From: Mollicutes bacterium Phil14
GTDB taxonomy: Bacteria > Bacillota_I > Bacilli_A > ML615J-28 > CAG-698
Direction: 5' to 3'
DNA length: 64,000 nucleotides
Assembly (NCBI GenBank): GCA_001940985.1
Contig: MSHB01000017.1
Span: 1 to 64,000 of the forward strand
Below the pieces are notes generated by a model. That model saw nothing but the letters and a program-made list of their open reading frames with translations, made no database searches and had not been told where the DNA came from. This document shows positions 36,489 through 45,380 of the stretch, piece by piece. Each line of letters starts with the position of its first letter. Position 1 is the stretch's first letter. A program made the position numbers and the translations under genes.

Positions 36489-37775
36489 ATGAAAACATTA
36501 GAATTTGATTATAAAAACGTATTGGGTTTTGTTGGCGAAAATGAAATTTTATCTATGGAAGCTAAGGCAAATTCTGCTAGGCGTGAACTATTAGAAAAAA
36601 CTGGAGCCGGAAATGATTTTGTTGATTGGGTGGATTGGCCAATTAAAATTACTTCTGATGAAGTTGATAGAATAAAAAAATGTGCTTCTAGATTAAGAAA
36701 AAATGGTAAGTATTTAGTTGTTATTGGAATTGGCGGTTCATACTTAGGTGCAAAAGCTGGACTTGAAATGTTAGATGAATATTTCGTTGATTCAGAATTT
36801 GAAGTTGTGTTTGCTGGAAACAGTTTTTCATCTACTTATTCTAAACAATTGCTTAAATTTTTAGCTGATAAAGATTTTTCTGCTGTAGTGATTTCAAAGT
36901 CAGGAACAACAACAGAATCAGCAATTGCATTTAGATTAATAAAAGAGTTGTTATTAGAAAAATATGCTGATTATAGTGAAAGAATAGTAGCTATAACTAC
37001 TAATCATGATAGCGCCCTACATACAATGGCTTGCAAGGAAGGCTATGAAGAGTTCTTTATTCCTGATGGAATTGGAGGAAGATATTCAGTTTTAACAGCT
37101 GTTGGATTATTACCACTTGCTTACAAAGGATATGATATATATGAAATTCTAAAAGGTAGCAAAGATGCTTATGAAAGATTTTCAAAGACACCATTTTTAG
37201 AAAATGAAGCTTTGCTGTATGCTAGTGTTAGAAATGCCCTTTACGACTTGGGAAAAGAAACTGAAATTTTAGCGTTTTATGAGCCGAAATTAAGATATAT
37301 TGGTGAGTGGTGGAAACAACTATATGGTGAAAGTGAAGGAAAAGATGGAAAAGGACTTTTCCCAGCAAGTGTGATTTATTCTACTGACCTTCATTCTTTA
37401 GGACAATATGTTCAAGATGGAAAGAGAAATTTATTTGAAACGGTTGTTGAAATAGAAAATCCAGAAGAAGATTTATTAATAAAAAGCGATGATAGCAATT
37501 TAGATAAATTAAACTATTTAGCTGGTAAAAGCTTAAACTATGTTAACTCTCAAGCTATGAAAGGAACTATTATTGCTCATGTCAATGGTGAAGTTCCAAA
37601 TATATTGATTAAAGTTAAAGAGATTAGTTGTTATACTTTTGGTTATATGGTATATTTCTTTATGTTTGCTTGTGGTGTTAGTGGATATTTATTAGGTGTA
37701 AATCCATTTAATCAAAATGGAGTAGAAGCTTATAAAAAGAAAATGTTTGAATTATTAGGTAAACCTAAAAATTGA
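36489..37775 (+). CDS. pgi: Glucose-6-phosphate isomerase
   Basis: VIGIGGSYLGAKAGLEML, VISKSGTTTESAIAFR, GSEGKDGKGLFP-like region. Confidence 0.93.
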   Translation: MKTLEFDYKNVLGFVGENEILSMEAKANSARRELLEKTGAGNDFVDWVDWPIKITSDEVDRIKKCASRLRKNGKYLVVIGIGGSYLGAKAGLEMLDEYFVDSEFEVVFAGNSFSSTYSKQLLKFLADKDFSAVVISKSGTTTESAIAFRLIKELLLEKYADYSERIVAITTNHDSALHTMACKEGYEEFFIPDGIGGRYSVLTAVGLLPLAYKGYDIYEILKGSKDAYERFSKTPFLENEALLYASVRNALYDLGKETEILAFYEPKLRYIGEWWKQLYGESEGKDGKGLFPASVIYSTDLHSLGQYVQDGKRNLFETVVEIENPEEDLLIKSDDSNLDKLNYLAGKSLNYVNSQAMKGTIIAHVNGEVPNILIKVKEISCYTFGYMVYFFMFACGVSGYLLGVNPFNQNGVEAYKKKMFELLGKPKN

Positions 37776-37786
37776 TTTGGTGATGT

Positions 37787-38407
37787 ATGAAAAATAGAAT
37801 CTTTATAATATTGTGTTTGTTATTTGTTATTGCTATTTTTAATGGCTGTAAAAAAGAAGACGAAAAGGAAACATTCAATAGTGATTATAGTTATTACTCA
37901 AATGAAGAATTAATTCCATCTGATTGGGATTGGTTAGATATTAATGAATACAAAAAAATGCTTGAAAAAAACGTGTTTGTAAAGAAAGATTTCGATACTA
38001 TAAAAAAAGCTCTTACATCAGATAAAAGAGTATATATATATTTTGGATATAATCCTTACAAATATCAATGTCCATTTTGTGCTGCAGCTTTGCCAACAGC
38101 TAATGAAGCTGCTCAATCAAATAAAGTAGAGGAAATATTGTATTTAGACATTTTTGATATGAGAAAAAATAACACTGATGAGTATTTATGGCTTTTAGAT
38201 TTTATTCAAAAACAAGTTTCAGATTTTGGAGAAAAGCTTTTAGTTCCTGATATATTTGTTGTAGAAAATGGGAAAATATTAGGTCATCATCGTGCTACTA
38301 TTGAAATAACAAAAGAAGATGGTCAAACTGAATATTTAAAAGGTATGACTATAGAACAAAAAGAACAATTAAAGAAAATCTATATTGATTTGTTTAAAAA
38401 AGAATAA
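37787..38407 (+). CDS. Lipoprotein with thioredoxin-like fold
   Basis: Lipobox FNGCKK; CPFCAAALPTANEAA redox-type motif. Confidence 0.7.
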   Translation: MKNRIFIILCLLFVIAIFNGCKKEDEKETFNSDYSYYSNEELIPSDWDWLDINEYKKMLEKNVFVKKDFDTIKKALTSDKRVYIYFGYNPYKYQCPFCAAALPTANEAAQSNKVEEILYLDIFDMRKNNTDEYLWLLDFIQKQVSDFGEKLLVPDIFVVENGKILGHHRATIEITKEDGQTEYLKGMTIEQKEQLKKIYIDLFKKE

Positions 38408-38428
38408 CATTAAGTTATTCTTTTTTTT
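38399..38428 (+). terminator. Rho-independent terminator
   Basis: AAAGAATAAC-ATTAA-GTTATTCTTTTTTTT. Confidence 0.75.
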
Positions 38429-38454
38429 ATTATTAATAAAATTATTATAGGAAG

Positions 38455-39129
38455 GTGAAAGAAACAATGAAAAAAATATTAATTGGATTATCATTTTTTT
38501 TATTCTTTATTTGTACAACAGCATTTTCTAAAGTAAGCAAAGATGTAATTAATTCAAAAGCGATTTATTTAGATGCTGGTCATGGAGGAATGGATGGAGG
38601 AACTAGTTATAATGGTATTTTAGAAAAAGATGTTGATTTGGATTTTGTCTTTACTTTGAAAGAAGTTTTAGAAAATAATGGTTATATTGTTTATTTAACT
38701 AGAGAAGGCGACTATGATTTAGCTAGTGCTAATTCTAAAAACAGAAAGAGAGAGGATATCCAAAAAAGAGTTGATCTGATTAACTCTTCTAATTGCTTTT
38801 TGTATTTATCGATTCATGCTAATAGTTATAGTAATAATAAAATAAGTGGTGCGCAAGTGTTTTATAATTCTAATAACATTGATAATAAAAATTTAGCTAC
38901 ATACATTCAAAAATCAATTAGAAGCGAACTTAAAAACACAAAACGTGAAGCAATGCCAATTAAAGATAAATATTTAGTAGATAACATCAACAAAGTTGGT
39001 TGTTTAATTGAAATAGGTTTTTTATCTAATCCTAATGAAGCTAGTTTGTTAACAAGTAAAAGTTATCAACTTGCTTTAAGCGGAGCTATCCTTTTAGGTG
39101 TTTTGGAATATGAAGAATTAATAAAATAA
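38455..39129 (+). CDS. cwlD: N-acetylmuramoyl-L-alanine amidase, CwlD-like
   Basis: YLDAGHGGMDGGTSYNGILEKDVDL, FLYLSIHANSYSN, CLIEIGFLSNPNEA. Confidence 0.85.
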   Translation: MKETMKKILIGLSFFLFFICTTAFSKVSKDVINSKAIYLDAGHGGMDGGTSYNGILEKDVDLDFVFTLKEVLENNGYIVYLTREGDYDLASANSKNRKREDIQKRVDLINSSNCFLYLSIHANSYSNNKISGAQVFYNSNNIDNKNLATYIQKSIRSELKNTKREAMPIKDKYLVDNINKVGCLIEIGFLSNPNEASLLTSKSYQLALSGAILLGVLEYEELIK

Positions 39130-39174
39130 AATTAATACCCCTTTAAAAAATAAATAATTGTGGTATAATAAGTA

Positions 39175-39648
39175 ATGGTGAATTTTATGGAAAGAATGAA
39201 AAAATTTGAGATTAAATCTCCAGAAGAAATGATAGAGTTAGGGGAAAAAATCGGAAAGTACTTAGAAAAAAATATGGTAATTTTGATGGAAGGCGATTTG
39301 GGAGCTGGAAAAACTACTATGACGAAAGGAATTGCTAAGGCTTTAGGAATAAATAGAGTTGTTAATAGTCCAACTTTTACCATTATGAAAATATATGAAA
39401 ATGGTAAAATGCCACTATATCATATGGATGTGTATCGCCTAGATAATCAAAGTGGTGATGAATACTTAGAGGAGTATTTTGAAAATGGTGGAGTAACTAT
39501 TATTGAATGGGCTCATCAAATTAGTGATATTTTACCTCAAAGTTATTTATTAATTAATATAGATTATTTAAATAATGGTAATAGATTAGTTACATTAAGT
39601 GCAACAGGAGAAGAGTACGATAAAATCCTAGAAAGTGTGATAATATGA
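39175..39648 (+). CDS. tsaE: tRNA threonylcarbamoyladenosine biosynthesis TsaE
   Basis: LMEGDLGAGKTTMTKGIAKALG...VNSPTFTIMKIYE; in cluster with tsaB/tsaD. Confidence 0.95.
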   Translation: MVNFMERMKKFEIKSPEEMIELGEKIGKYLEKNMVILMEGDLGAGKTTMTKGIAKALGINRVVNSPTFTIMKIYENGKMPLYHMDVYRLDNQSGDEYLEEYFENGGVTIIEWAHQISDILPQSYLLINIDYLNNGNRLVTLSATGEEYDKILESVII

Positions 39649-40226
39649 AAGTAATGATTTTAGATACATCATCTGATTATTTGTATTTATATATAAATAA
39701 TGGTTCTGATGAATACCAAACAATTTTAGAGGGGAAAAACAATCATTCAGAAAAATTGATGGGTTTAATTGAAGAAGGCTTTGGGAAATTAAAATTAGAA
39801 GTAAAAGATTTAGATAGAATAATTTGTGGAATAGGTCCTGGTTCTTATACAGGATTAAGAGTAGGCCTTACTGTATGTAAGATTTTTGCTTGGACTTTTA
39901 AAATTCCCCTTTATACAATTAGTAGTTTAGATATTCTTGGCAGTGGTTATTTGAAAGAAGACGGAAAATATGCCATAACTAATATTGCTAAAAAGAATTA
40001 TGTTTATGGGAAAATAGTTGAAGTTAAAGATAAAGAAGTAAGAGTTGTATCTAATGATGAATTTTCTTTAAAAGAAGAGTTTTTGAATAAAGTTACTACT
40101 GATATGACTTTGGTTAATGAAGAGAACTTTAAATTTGATAGTGAAGTAATAATTAAACTTGCTAAAGATAAAGTTGAAGATATTCATAGTGTTGTTCCTA
40201 ACTATTTAAGAAAGGCGAATTCATGA
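39645..40226 (+). CDS. tsaB: TsaB
   Basis: MILDTSSDYLYLYI, GIGPGSYTGLRVGLTVCK. Confidence 0.94.
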   Translation: MKVMILDTSSDYLYLYINNGSDEYQTILEGKNNHSEKLMGLIEEGFGKLKLEVKDLDRIICGIGPGSYTGLRVGLTVCKIFAWTFKIPLYTISSLDILGSGYLKEDGKYAITNIAKKNYVYGKIVEVKDKEVRVVSNDEFSLKEEFLNKVTTDMTLVNEENFKFDSEVIIKLAKDKVEDIHSVVPNYLRKANS

Positions 40227-40666
40227 ATTACAGCATTCGTCAAATGACAACCGATGATATCAACGATATTATTATTGGTGAAGAAAAAATTTTTGGTGAA
40301 AGCCTTGGTTATGATATGCTTTATTCAGAACTTACACTAAACCCTTATGCTTATTATTTTGTATTAGAAATAGATAGTAAAATAAATGGCTACATAGGTA
40401 CGTGGATAGATCCTGACCATGCGGAGATAGTTAATTTTTATATTGATGAAAAATATCAAGGACTAGGTTTTGGAAGTATGATGCTAGAATTCTTTATTGA
40501 ACTTTGTGATAGTTGCAATGTTCCTAATATTAGTTTAGAAGTAAGAGAACATAATTTAAAGGCACAAAGTTTATACAAGAAATATGGCTTTGAGTTTTCT
40601 CATAAAAGAGAAAAATATTATAAAGATTCAGAAGATGCATTAGTTTTAATTAAAAAGATGAGGTAA
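40223..40666 (+). CDS. rimI: GNAT acetyltransferase RimI
   Basis: GNAT fold, NISLEVREHNLKAQSLYKKYGFEF; between tsaB and tsaD. Confidence 0.9.
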   Translation: MNYSIRQMTTDDINDIIIGEEKIFGESLGYDMLYSELTLNPYAYYFVLEIDSKINGYIGTWIDPDHAEIVNFYIDEKYQGLGFGSMMLEFFIELCDSCNVPNISLEVREHNLKAQSLYKKYGFEFSHKREKYYKDSEDALVLIKKMR

Positions 40667-40671
40667 TTATA

Positions 40672-41640
40672 ATGATAGTTTTAGGAGTTGAAAGCAGTTG
40701 TGATGAAACAGCTGTTGCAATAGTTAAAGATGGAAAAGAAGTGTTAGCTAATGCTGTTTATACACAAATTGATATACATAAAGAATTTGGTGGAGTAATA
40801 CCGGAAGTAGCTAGTCGCCATCATGTGCAAAAAATAACATATGTTTTTGAAGAAGCATTAAGAGAAGCTAATATTACACCAGACAAAATTGATTTGGTTG
40901 CTGTTACTACACATCCCGGATTGATAGGTTCATTATTAGTTGGTATCAATGCTGCTAAAGCTTTTGCTTTTGCACATCACATTAAATATGTTGAAGTAGA
41001 TCATATTGTTGGTCACATTTATGCCAACTACATTGAAAGTGATTTTAATTTTCCAATGATAGCTTTAGTAGTATCAGGTGGGCATACAGAACTTTTGTTA
41101 ATGAAAGATCATTATCAATTTGAACTTTTAGGGGAAACCCTAGATGATGCAGTTGGAGAGGCATATGATAAAGTCGGTCGTGTTTTAGATTTGGAGTATC
41201 CTGCTGGTGTTAAGGTCGATAATTTGGCTGCAACTGGGGAACCATCTTACCATCTTCCTGTTGTTTTGTTAGATAAAGATAGTTATAATTTTTCTTTTTC
41301 TGGTTTAAAATCAGCAGTTATTAACACAGTTAATAAATGTCATATGAAAGGTGAAGAAATTAACAAGGCTGATTTAGCATGTTCATTTCAAACAAGTGTT
41401 GTAAAAGTTTTAGTAAGTAAAACTATAAAAGCTGCTAAAGAATACAATGTTAAACAAATAGTAGTCGCTGGTGGTGTAGCTGCAAACAAAGGACTTAGGA
41501 AAGGTCTTAAAGATGCTACAGATGAAATACCTGGATTAATTTTAACTTTCCCAAAAATGAAATATTGTACAGATAACGCAGCTATGATAGCTGTTGCTGG
41601 TTACTTTAAGTATATATTGAGTAATACAACTAACTATTAG
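40672..41640 (+). CDS. tsaD: TsaD
   Basis: GVESSCDETAVAIV, EVASRHHVQ, VVSGGHTELLLM, VAGGVAANKGLR. Confidence 0.96.
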   Translation: MIVLGVESSCDETAVAIVKDGKEVLANAVYTQIDIHKEFGGVIPEVASRHHVQKITYVFEEALREANITPDKIDLVAVTTHPGLIGSLLVGINAAKAFAFAHHIKYVEVDHIVGHIYANYIESDFNFPMIALVVSGGHTELLLMKDHYQFELLGETLDDAVGEAYDKVGRVLDLEYPAGVKVDNLAATGEPSYHLPVVLLDKDSYNFSFSGLKSAVINTVNKCHMKGEEINKADLACSFQTSVVKVLVSKTIKAAKEYNVKQIVVAGGVAANKGLRKGLKDATDEIPGLILTFPKMKYCTDNAAMIAVAGYFKYILSNTTNY

Positions 41641-41779
41641 TAAAGAAATATAGTGTGGTGCGTTTGCTTTTTAAATGGGTTTTCTCTACTGAAAACGGTT
41701 TAAAAATATATTGCAATTAAAGTGAAAATAGTGTATAATTAATATAATGATTATATTATCTAATTAATATGGAGGAATT

Positions 41780-43141
41780 ATGAAAGCAAGAAAGCCTATT
41801 ATAATATTTTTAATACTAATATCTATATTTGTATTAGGAGGTTGTGCATCTCAAGATAAAGGCCCTAGAAAACTATGGGATAAATATGTTGCTGGTATGA
41901 ATAAGAAATCAATTGAAGAAGTAGCTGCAACTTATTATGTTCCTGAAAGTAATGGTTATAAAGAATATATTGGTAATACAAATAATCTTGCTCAATTTGA
42001 TGCTGTTGATTCAATAAAGACAAAGACTTTCCAATTATTGACTCAATCTGATTTGTCATCATCAACTGTTGTTCAAAAATATTATAGTGCTAAGGTTAGT
42101 GCAACTGTTGTATTACAAAATACTAATTTTGATTTAGAATTTGAAGTGTATATGAGTAAAACTAGTACTAATGGTTGGTTCTTTACATCACAAGTTGTAG
42201 TGGATCCACTTGCTGATAGATTTGGTAATTTGCCTGATGATTTGTGGTTAAGAAATGCACTTCATACTGATGGAGACTTCTTATATAAACCTGATTATAC
42301 ATTAACTGCTACAGATGTCACTTATACATCTGCTGCTATTTCATCTTATACAGGAAATGCTAAAGATGTTGTTATTCCTTCTGAAGTTAATGGTTTACCT
42401 GTAACAACTATTAAAAAATATGCTTTTATGAAATTAGGAAGTATATTTGAGATTACTTTCTCAGGAAGCAAAATGCGTTCTGTAACAATTCCTAACACAG
42501 TAACAACTATTGAAGAATATGCATTTTTCGAAAGCGCAAAATTAAAAGAATTAAGATTACCTTCAAGTGTTACTTCAGTTGGTGAATATGCATTTGCTAG
42601 TTGTAAGAAGTTATCTAAAGTTATATTTGATTTTGATGATTCTAATTTATATACAGAAGACATTTTGAAAGAAATTGAAAGTTCTTCAACAAGCGGAATG
42701 GTAATTAAAAATGCTCATAATATGTATGTTGGAGATATCATTCAATTAAGTGAAGAAAACAATGAATTAGTTAGTTGGAGTGTAGATAAAACAAATGTTG
42801 CTTCTATCGATTCTGATAAGGGTATCATTACTGCTAAATCGCCTGGTGATATAGTAGTTACAGCTGCTTTAAAGAATGATCCAACAGTTAAAGCTACAGT
42901 TAAGATTAATGTTCAATCTTGCAAAGAATTAACTAAGATTCAAGGTTCTGCATTTGAACGTTGTTCTGGATTAAAAGAAATGTATATCTATGCTAGAAAT
43001 CCATATTCATTTGGTATCGCTGGAACATCATTTAAACTTCCTAAAGGCGTAACAATCTATGTTCCTGAAGGCAGTAAAGAGATGTATATCAATTCTAGTA
43101 ACTGGAGTTCATATAAAGATCAAATAAAAGAAATGGAATAA
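41780..43141 (+). CDS. Lipoprotein with BspA-type leucine-rich repeats and Ig-like (BIG2) segment
   Basis: Lipobox LGGCAS; RSVTIPNTVTTIEEYAFFESAKLKELRLPSSVTSVGEYAFASCKKL; VASIDSDKGIITAKSPGDIVVTA. Confidence 0.85.
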   Translation: MKARKPIIIFLILISIFVLGGCASQDKGPRKLWDKYVAGMNKKSIEEVAATYYVPESNGYKEYIGNTNNLAQFDAVDSIKTKTFQLLTQSDLSSSTVVQKYYSAKVSATVVLQNTNFDLEFEVYMSKTSTNGWFFTSQVVVDPLADRFGNLPDDLWLRNALHTDGDFLYKPDYTLTATDVTYTSAAISSYTGNAKDVVIPSEVNGLPVTTIKKYAFMKLGSIFEITFSGSKMRSVTIPNTVTTIEEYAFFESAKLKELRLPSSVTSVGEYAFASCKKLSKVIFDFDDSNLYTEDILKEIESSSTSGMVIKNAHNMYVGDIIQLSEENNELVSWSVDKTNVASIDSDKGIITAKSPGDIVVTAALKNDPTVKATVKINVQSCKELTKIQGSAFERCSGLKEMYIYARNPYSFGIAGTSFKLPKGVTIYVPEGSKEMYINSSNWSSYKDQIKEME

Positions 43142-43158
43142 AGTTATTTTTGAAATTT

Positions 43159-43194
43159 AGTTCTTATGATATTATTTATCGTAAGAACTTTTTT
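43159..43194 (+). terminator. Rho-independent terminator
   Basis: AGTTCTTA...TAAGAACT plus T6. Confidence 0.7.
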
Positions 43195-43268
43195 GTTTTT
43201 CTACTGAATAAATGGTATTGTAAAAAATAAGAAAATATGTTATAATGAGTAATAAAACTTGTTGAAAA

Positions 43269-44393
43269 ATGGAGGAAATAATGATTTCTTTTGAAATATT
43301 CAATTTTGATATTATAATATTAATTATTATTTTCTTTTCAATTATTTTTGGAGCATATTATGGCATAAAAAGAGAGATTAGACATTTCTTGGTTGTCTTT
43401 ATTCCTTTGCTTGTCTTACATTTCTCTTTTTCTGATATCATTGTTATTTTAAGAGAAAAAACTGAGATATTTAGTTATATGCAAAAAATTGTTCATGTAA
43501 TTGCAAATAATGGAATTTATAATACTGATTTAATAGTCGCCACAATTATTAGTTGTTTGTGTTACTTAATATTGATGTTGATTGCCATATTTATTATGAA
43601 AGCATTTGAATCCAAAAATGAAAAATATCTTTTGAAAAAAGAGACCAAAAAGACTAGACTGTTTGGTGGACTGCTTGGTATTTTTCAAGGGTATTTCATT
43701 TCATTAATAGTGTTATGCTTTGCATCAAATATTTTTATAATAAACTATGATAGTTTTCTTACAAGTTTTATAAGCAGTACTTCGAAAAATATTTCATATT
43801 ATTGTGAATATGACTACTTCAAGGATGTATGCAAAAAATATAATGATTTATCATATGAAATGTCTATTATTTTTGGAGAAAAAGAAAAAGACATTTATGA
43901 GTACGCTAGTTTAGATGAAAAGTTTTTTGAAGATAGTTTTGCTAAAGAAACAAAAGATGATACACTGAAAAAATATTATACATATTTAGAACAAAAAAAA
44001 TCATTGAGCTATGAAGAATTTAAATCACATGAAGAGTTAAAGAAATATTTTAAGTATAAGGATACATTGATAAAAAGTCTTAAACTTAAAAATTGTGATT
44101 TAGATGAATATTGTTCTGCTATTAGTGAATTGTTATCAAATAATCCTAATGATGTTTTGGATGTATTAAGAACTGTTCTTGAAAATGAAGATTATTATAA
44201 TATTTTACCACTAATTAAAAACACTAAAAATAAAAAAATTTTGGGTGATGATTTTGTTTATGAAATTATTTTAGTTAATTATCCAAATATTAAAAGAGTT
44301 AATAGTATGAAAAAAAATAATTTATTTTTAGAATATTATATTAATGGAATAGATAAGACAGATGAAGGTAAATTAATAGAAAAAATACAATAA
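43269..44393 (+). CDS. CvpA-like membrane protein with helical cytoplasmic tail
   Basis: Four N-terminal TM helices resembling CvpA, then a charged helical tail. Confidence 0.5.
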   Translation: MEEIMISFEIFNFDIIILIIIFFSIIFGAYYGIKREIRHFLVVFIPLLVLHFSFSDIIVILREKTEIFSYMQKIVHVIANNGIYNTDLIVATIISCLCYLILMLIAIFIMKAFESKNEKYLLKKETKKTRLFGGLLGIFQGYFISLIVLCFASNIFIINYDSFLTSFISSTSKNISYYCEYDYFKDVCKKYNDLSYEMSIIFGEKEKDIYEYASLDEKFFEDSFAKETKDDTLKKYYTYLEQKKSLSYEEFKSHEELKKYFKYKDTLIKSLKLKNCDLDEYCSAISELLSNNPNDVLDVLRTVLENEDYYNILPLIKNTKNKKILGDDFVYEIILVNYPNIKRVNSMKKNNLFLEYYINGIDKTDEGKLIEKIQ

Positions 44394-44415
44394 TAGTTTA
44401 ATATAGAGGAAACTT

Positions 44416-45369
44416 ATGGTTAAGGCACCAAATCGAGAAAAGTATGAAATATATGATCAAAATATTGTTCAAAAAATGAATGGCGAACAAGTTGATGAAT
44501 CTGTAAAAAAAGTCTTCTTAAGAGGTAATCCCTTCTTATATAATCTAAATAATGCCAATATGGGTGTTACTAGTATAGAAGAATATCACGTAAAATTTTG
44601 TGGAGAAGAAAAAACCTTTGGTGAAGTTGTTAGGTGTCGTGATTATAGTAAATTTAAAAGAAAAAGATTTGTTAAAAAGACTTTAAAAGATTGGAAAAAA
44701 GAATATCTGAAAACTCGTGATAAAACTATTGAAGAGAATTTAGGAGCTGTCGAGTTAATAGGTGAAATTAATACTCTGAAATTTAGAAATAGTTTAAAAT
44801 TACTATTAATAGTTATTCTAGTATTAATTATATTTATTTCATCGTTAAGCACTGGATGGTTTTTATCTAAGACCTCTAGTGAGTTTATCAATCAGCTTGG
44901 TATAATTATTATAAATAGCTTTTCACAAGTTAAGTTTATTAAAATAATAAATTATATATCATTATATTTATTAATAATAGCATTGATATATTCATTTTTG
45001 TATAATGTTATATCAAAAGATTTTAGAGTTTTTTATAAAACATCAAAAAATGTTTTAAGTAATGCCCATTATCATTTAGCCAGGGATTATAAAAAAAAAT
45101 ATACTAGAGTTAGAAAATATTACATTTCAGGAATAAAGAAAAATCTTATTACTGCACCATATGATATTAGATTAGTTGGTGAAGGAAAAGAAAATTTAAA
45201 AATGTTTGAAGATATATCATCAGCAACAGTTGTTAGGGCTAGAAATTTTAAAAATAAAAAGATATTTTTTATAATAATTAAATATATCTTGAGTATTTCA
45301 TCTATTGCTCTGTCATCTGTAGTGATTGTTTATTTTGCATATCAGCTAATAAAAAATTTACTATTTTAG
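44416..45369 (+). CDS. Membrane protein of unknown function
   Basis: Several TM segments; same apparent operon. Confidence 0.55.
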   Translation: MVKAPNREKYEIYDQNIVQKMNGEQVDESVKKVFLRGNPFLYNLNNANMGVTSIEEYHVKFCGEEKTFGEVVRCRDYSKFKRKRFVKKTLKDWKKEYLKTRDKTIEENLGAVELIGEINTLKFRNSLKLLLIVILVLIIFISSLSTGWFLSKTSSEFINQLGIIIINSFSQVKFIKIINYISLYLLIIALIYSFLYNVISKDFRVFYKTSKNVLSNAHYHLARDYKKKYTRVRKYYISGIKKNLITAPYDIRLVGEGKENLKMFEDISSATVVRARNFKNKKIFFIIIKYILSISSIALSSVVIVYFAYQLIKNLLF

Positions 45370-45380
45370 GAGAAACTTTT

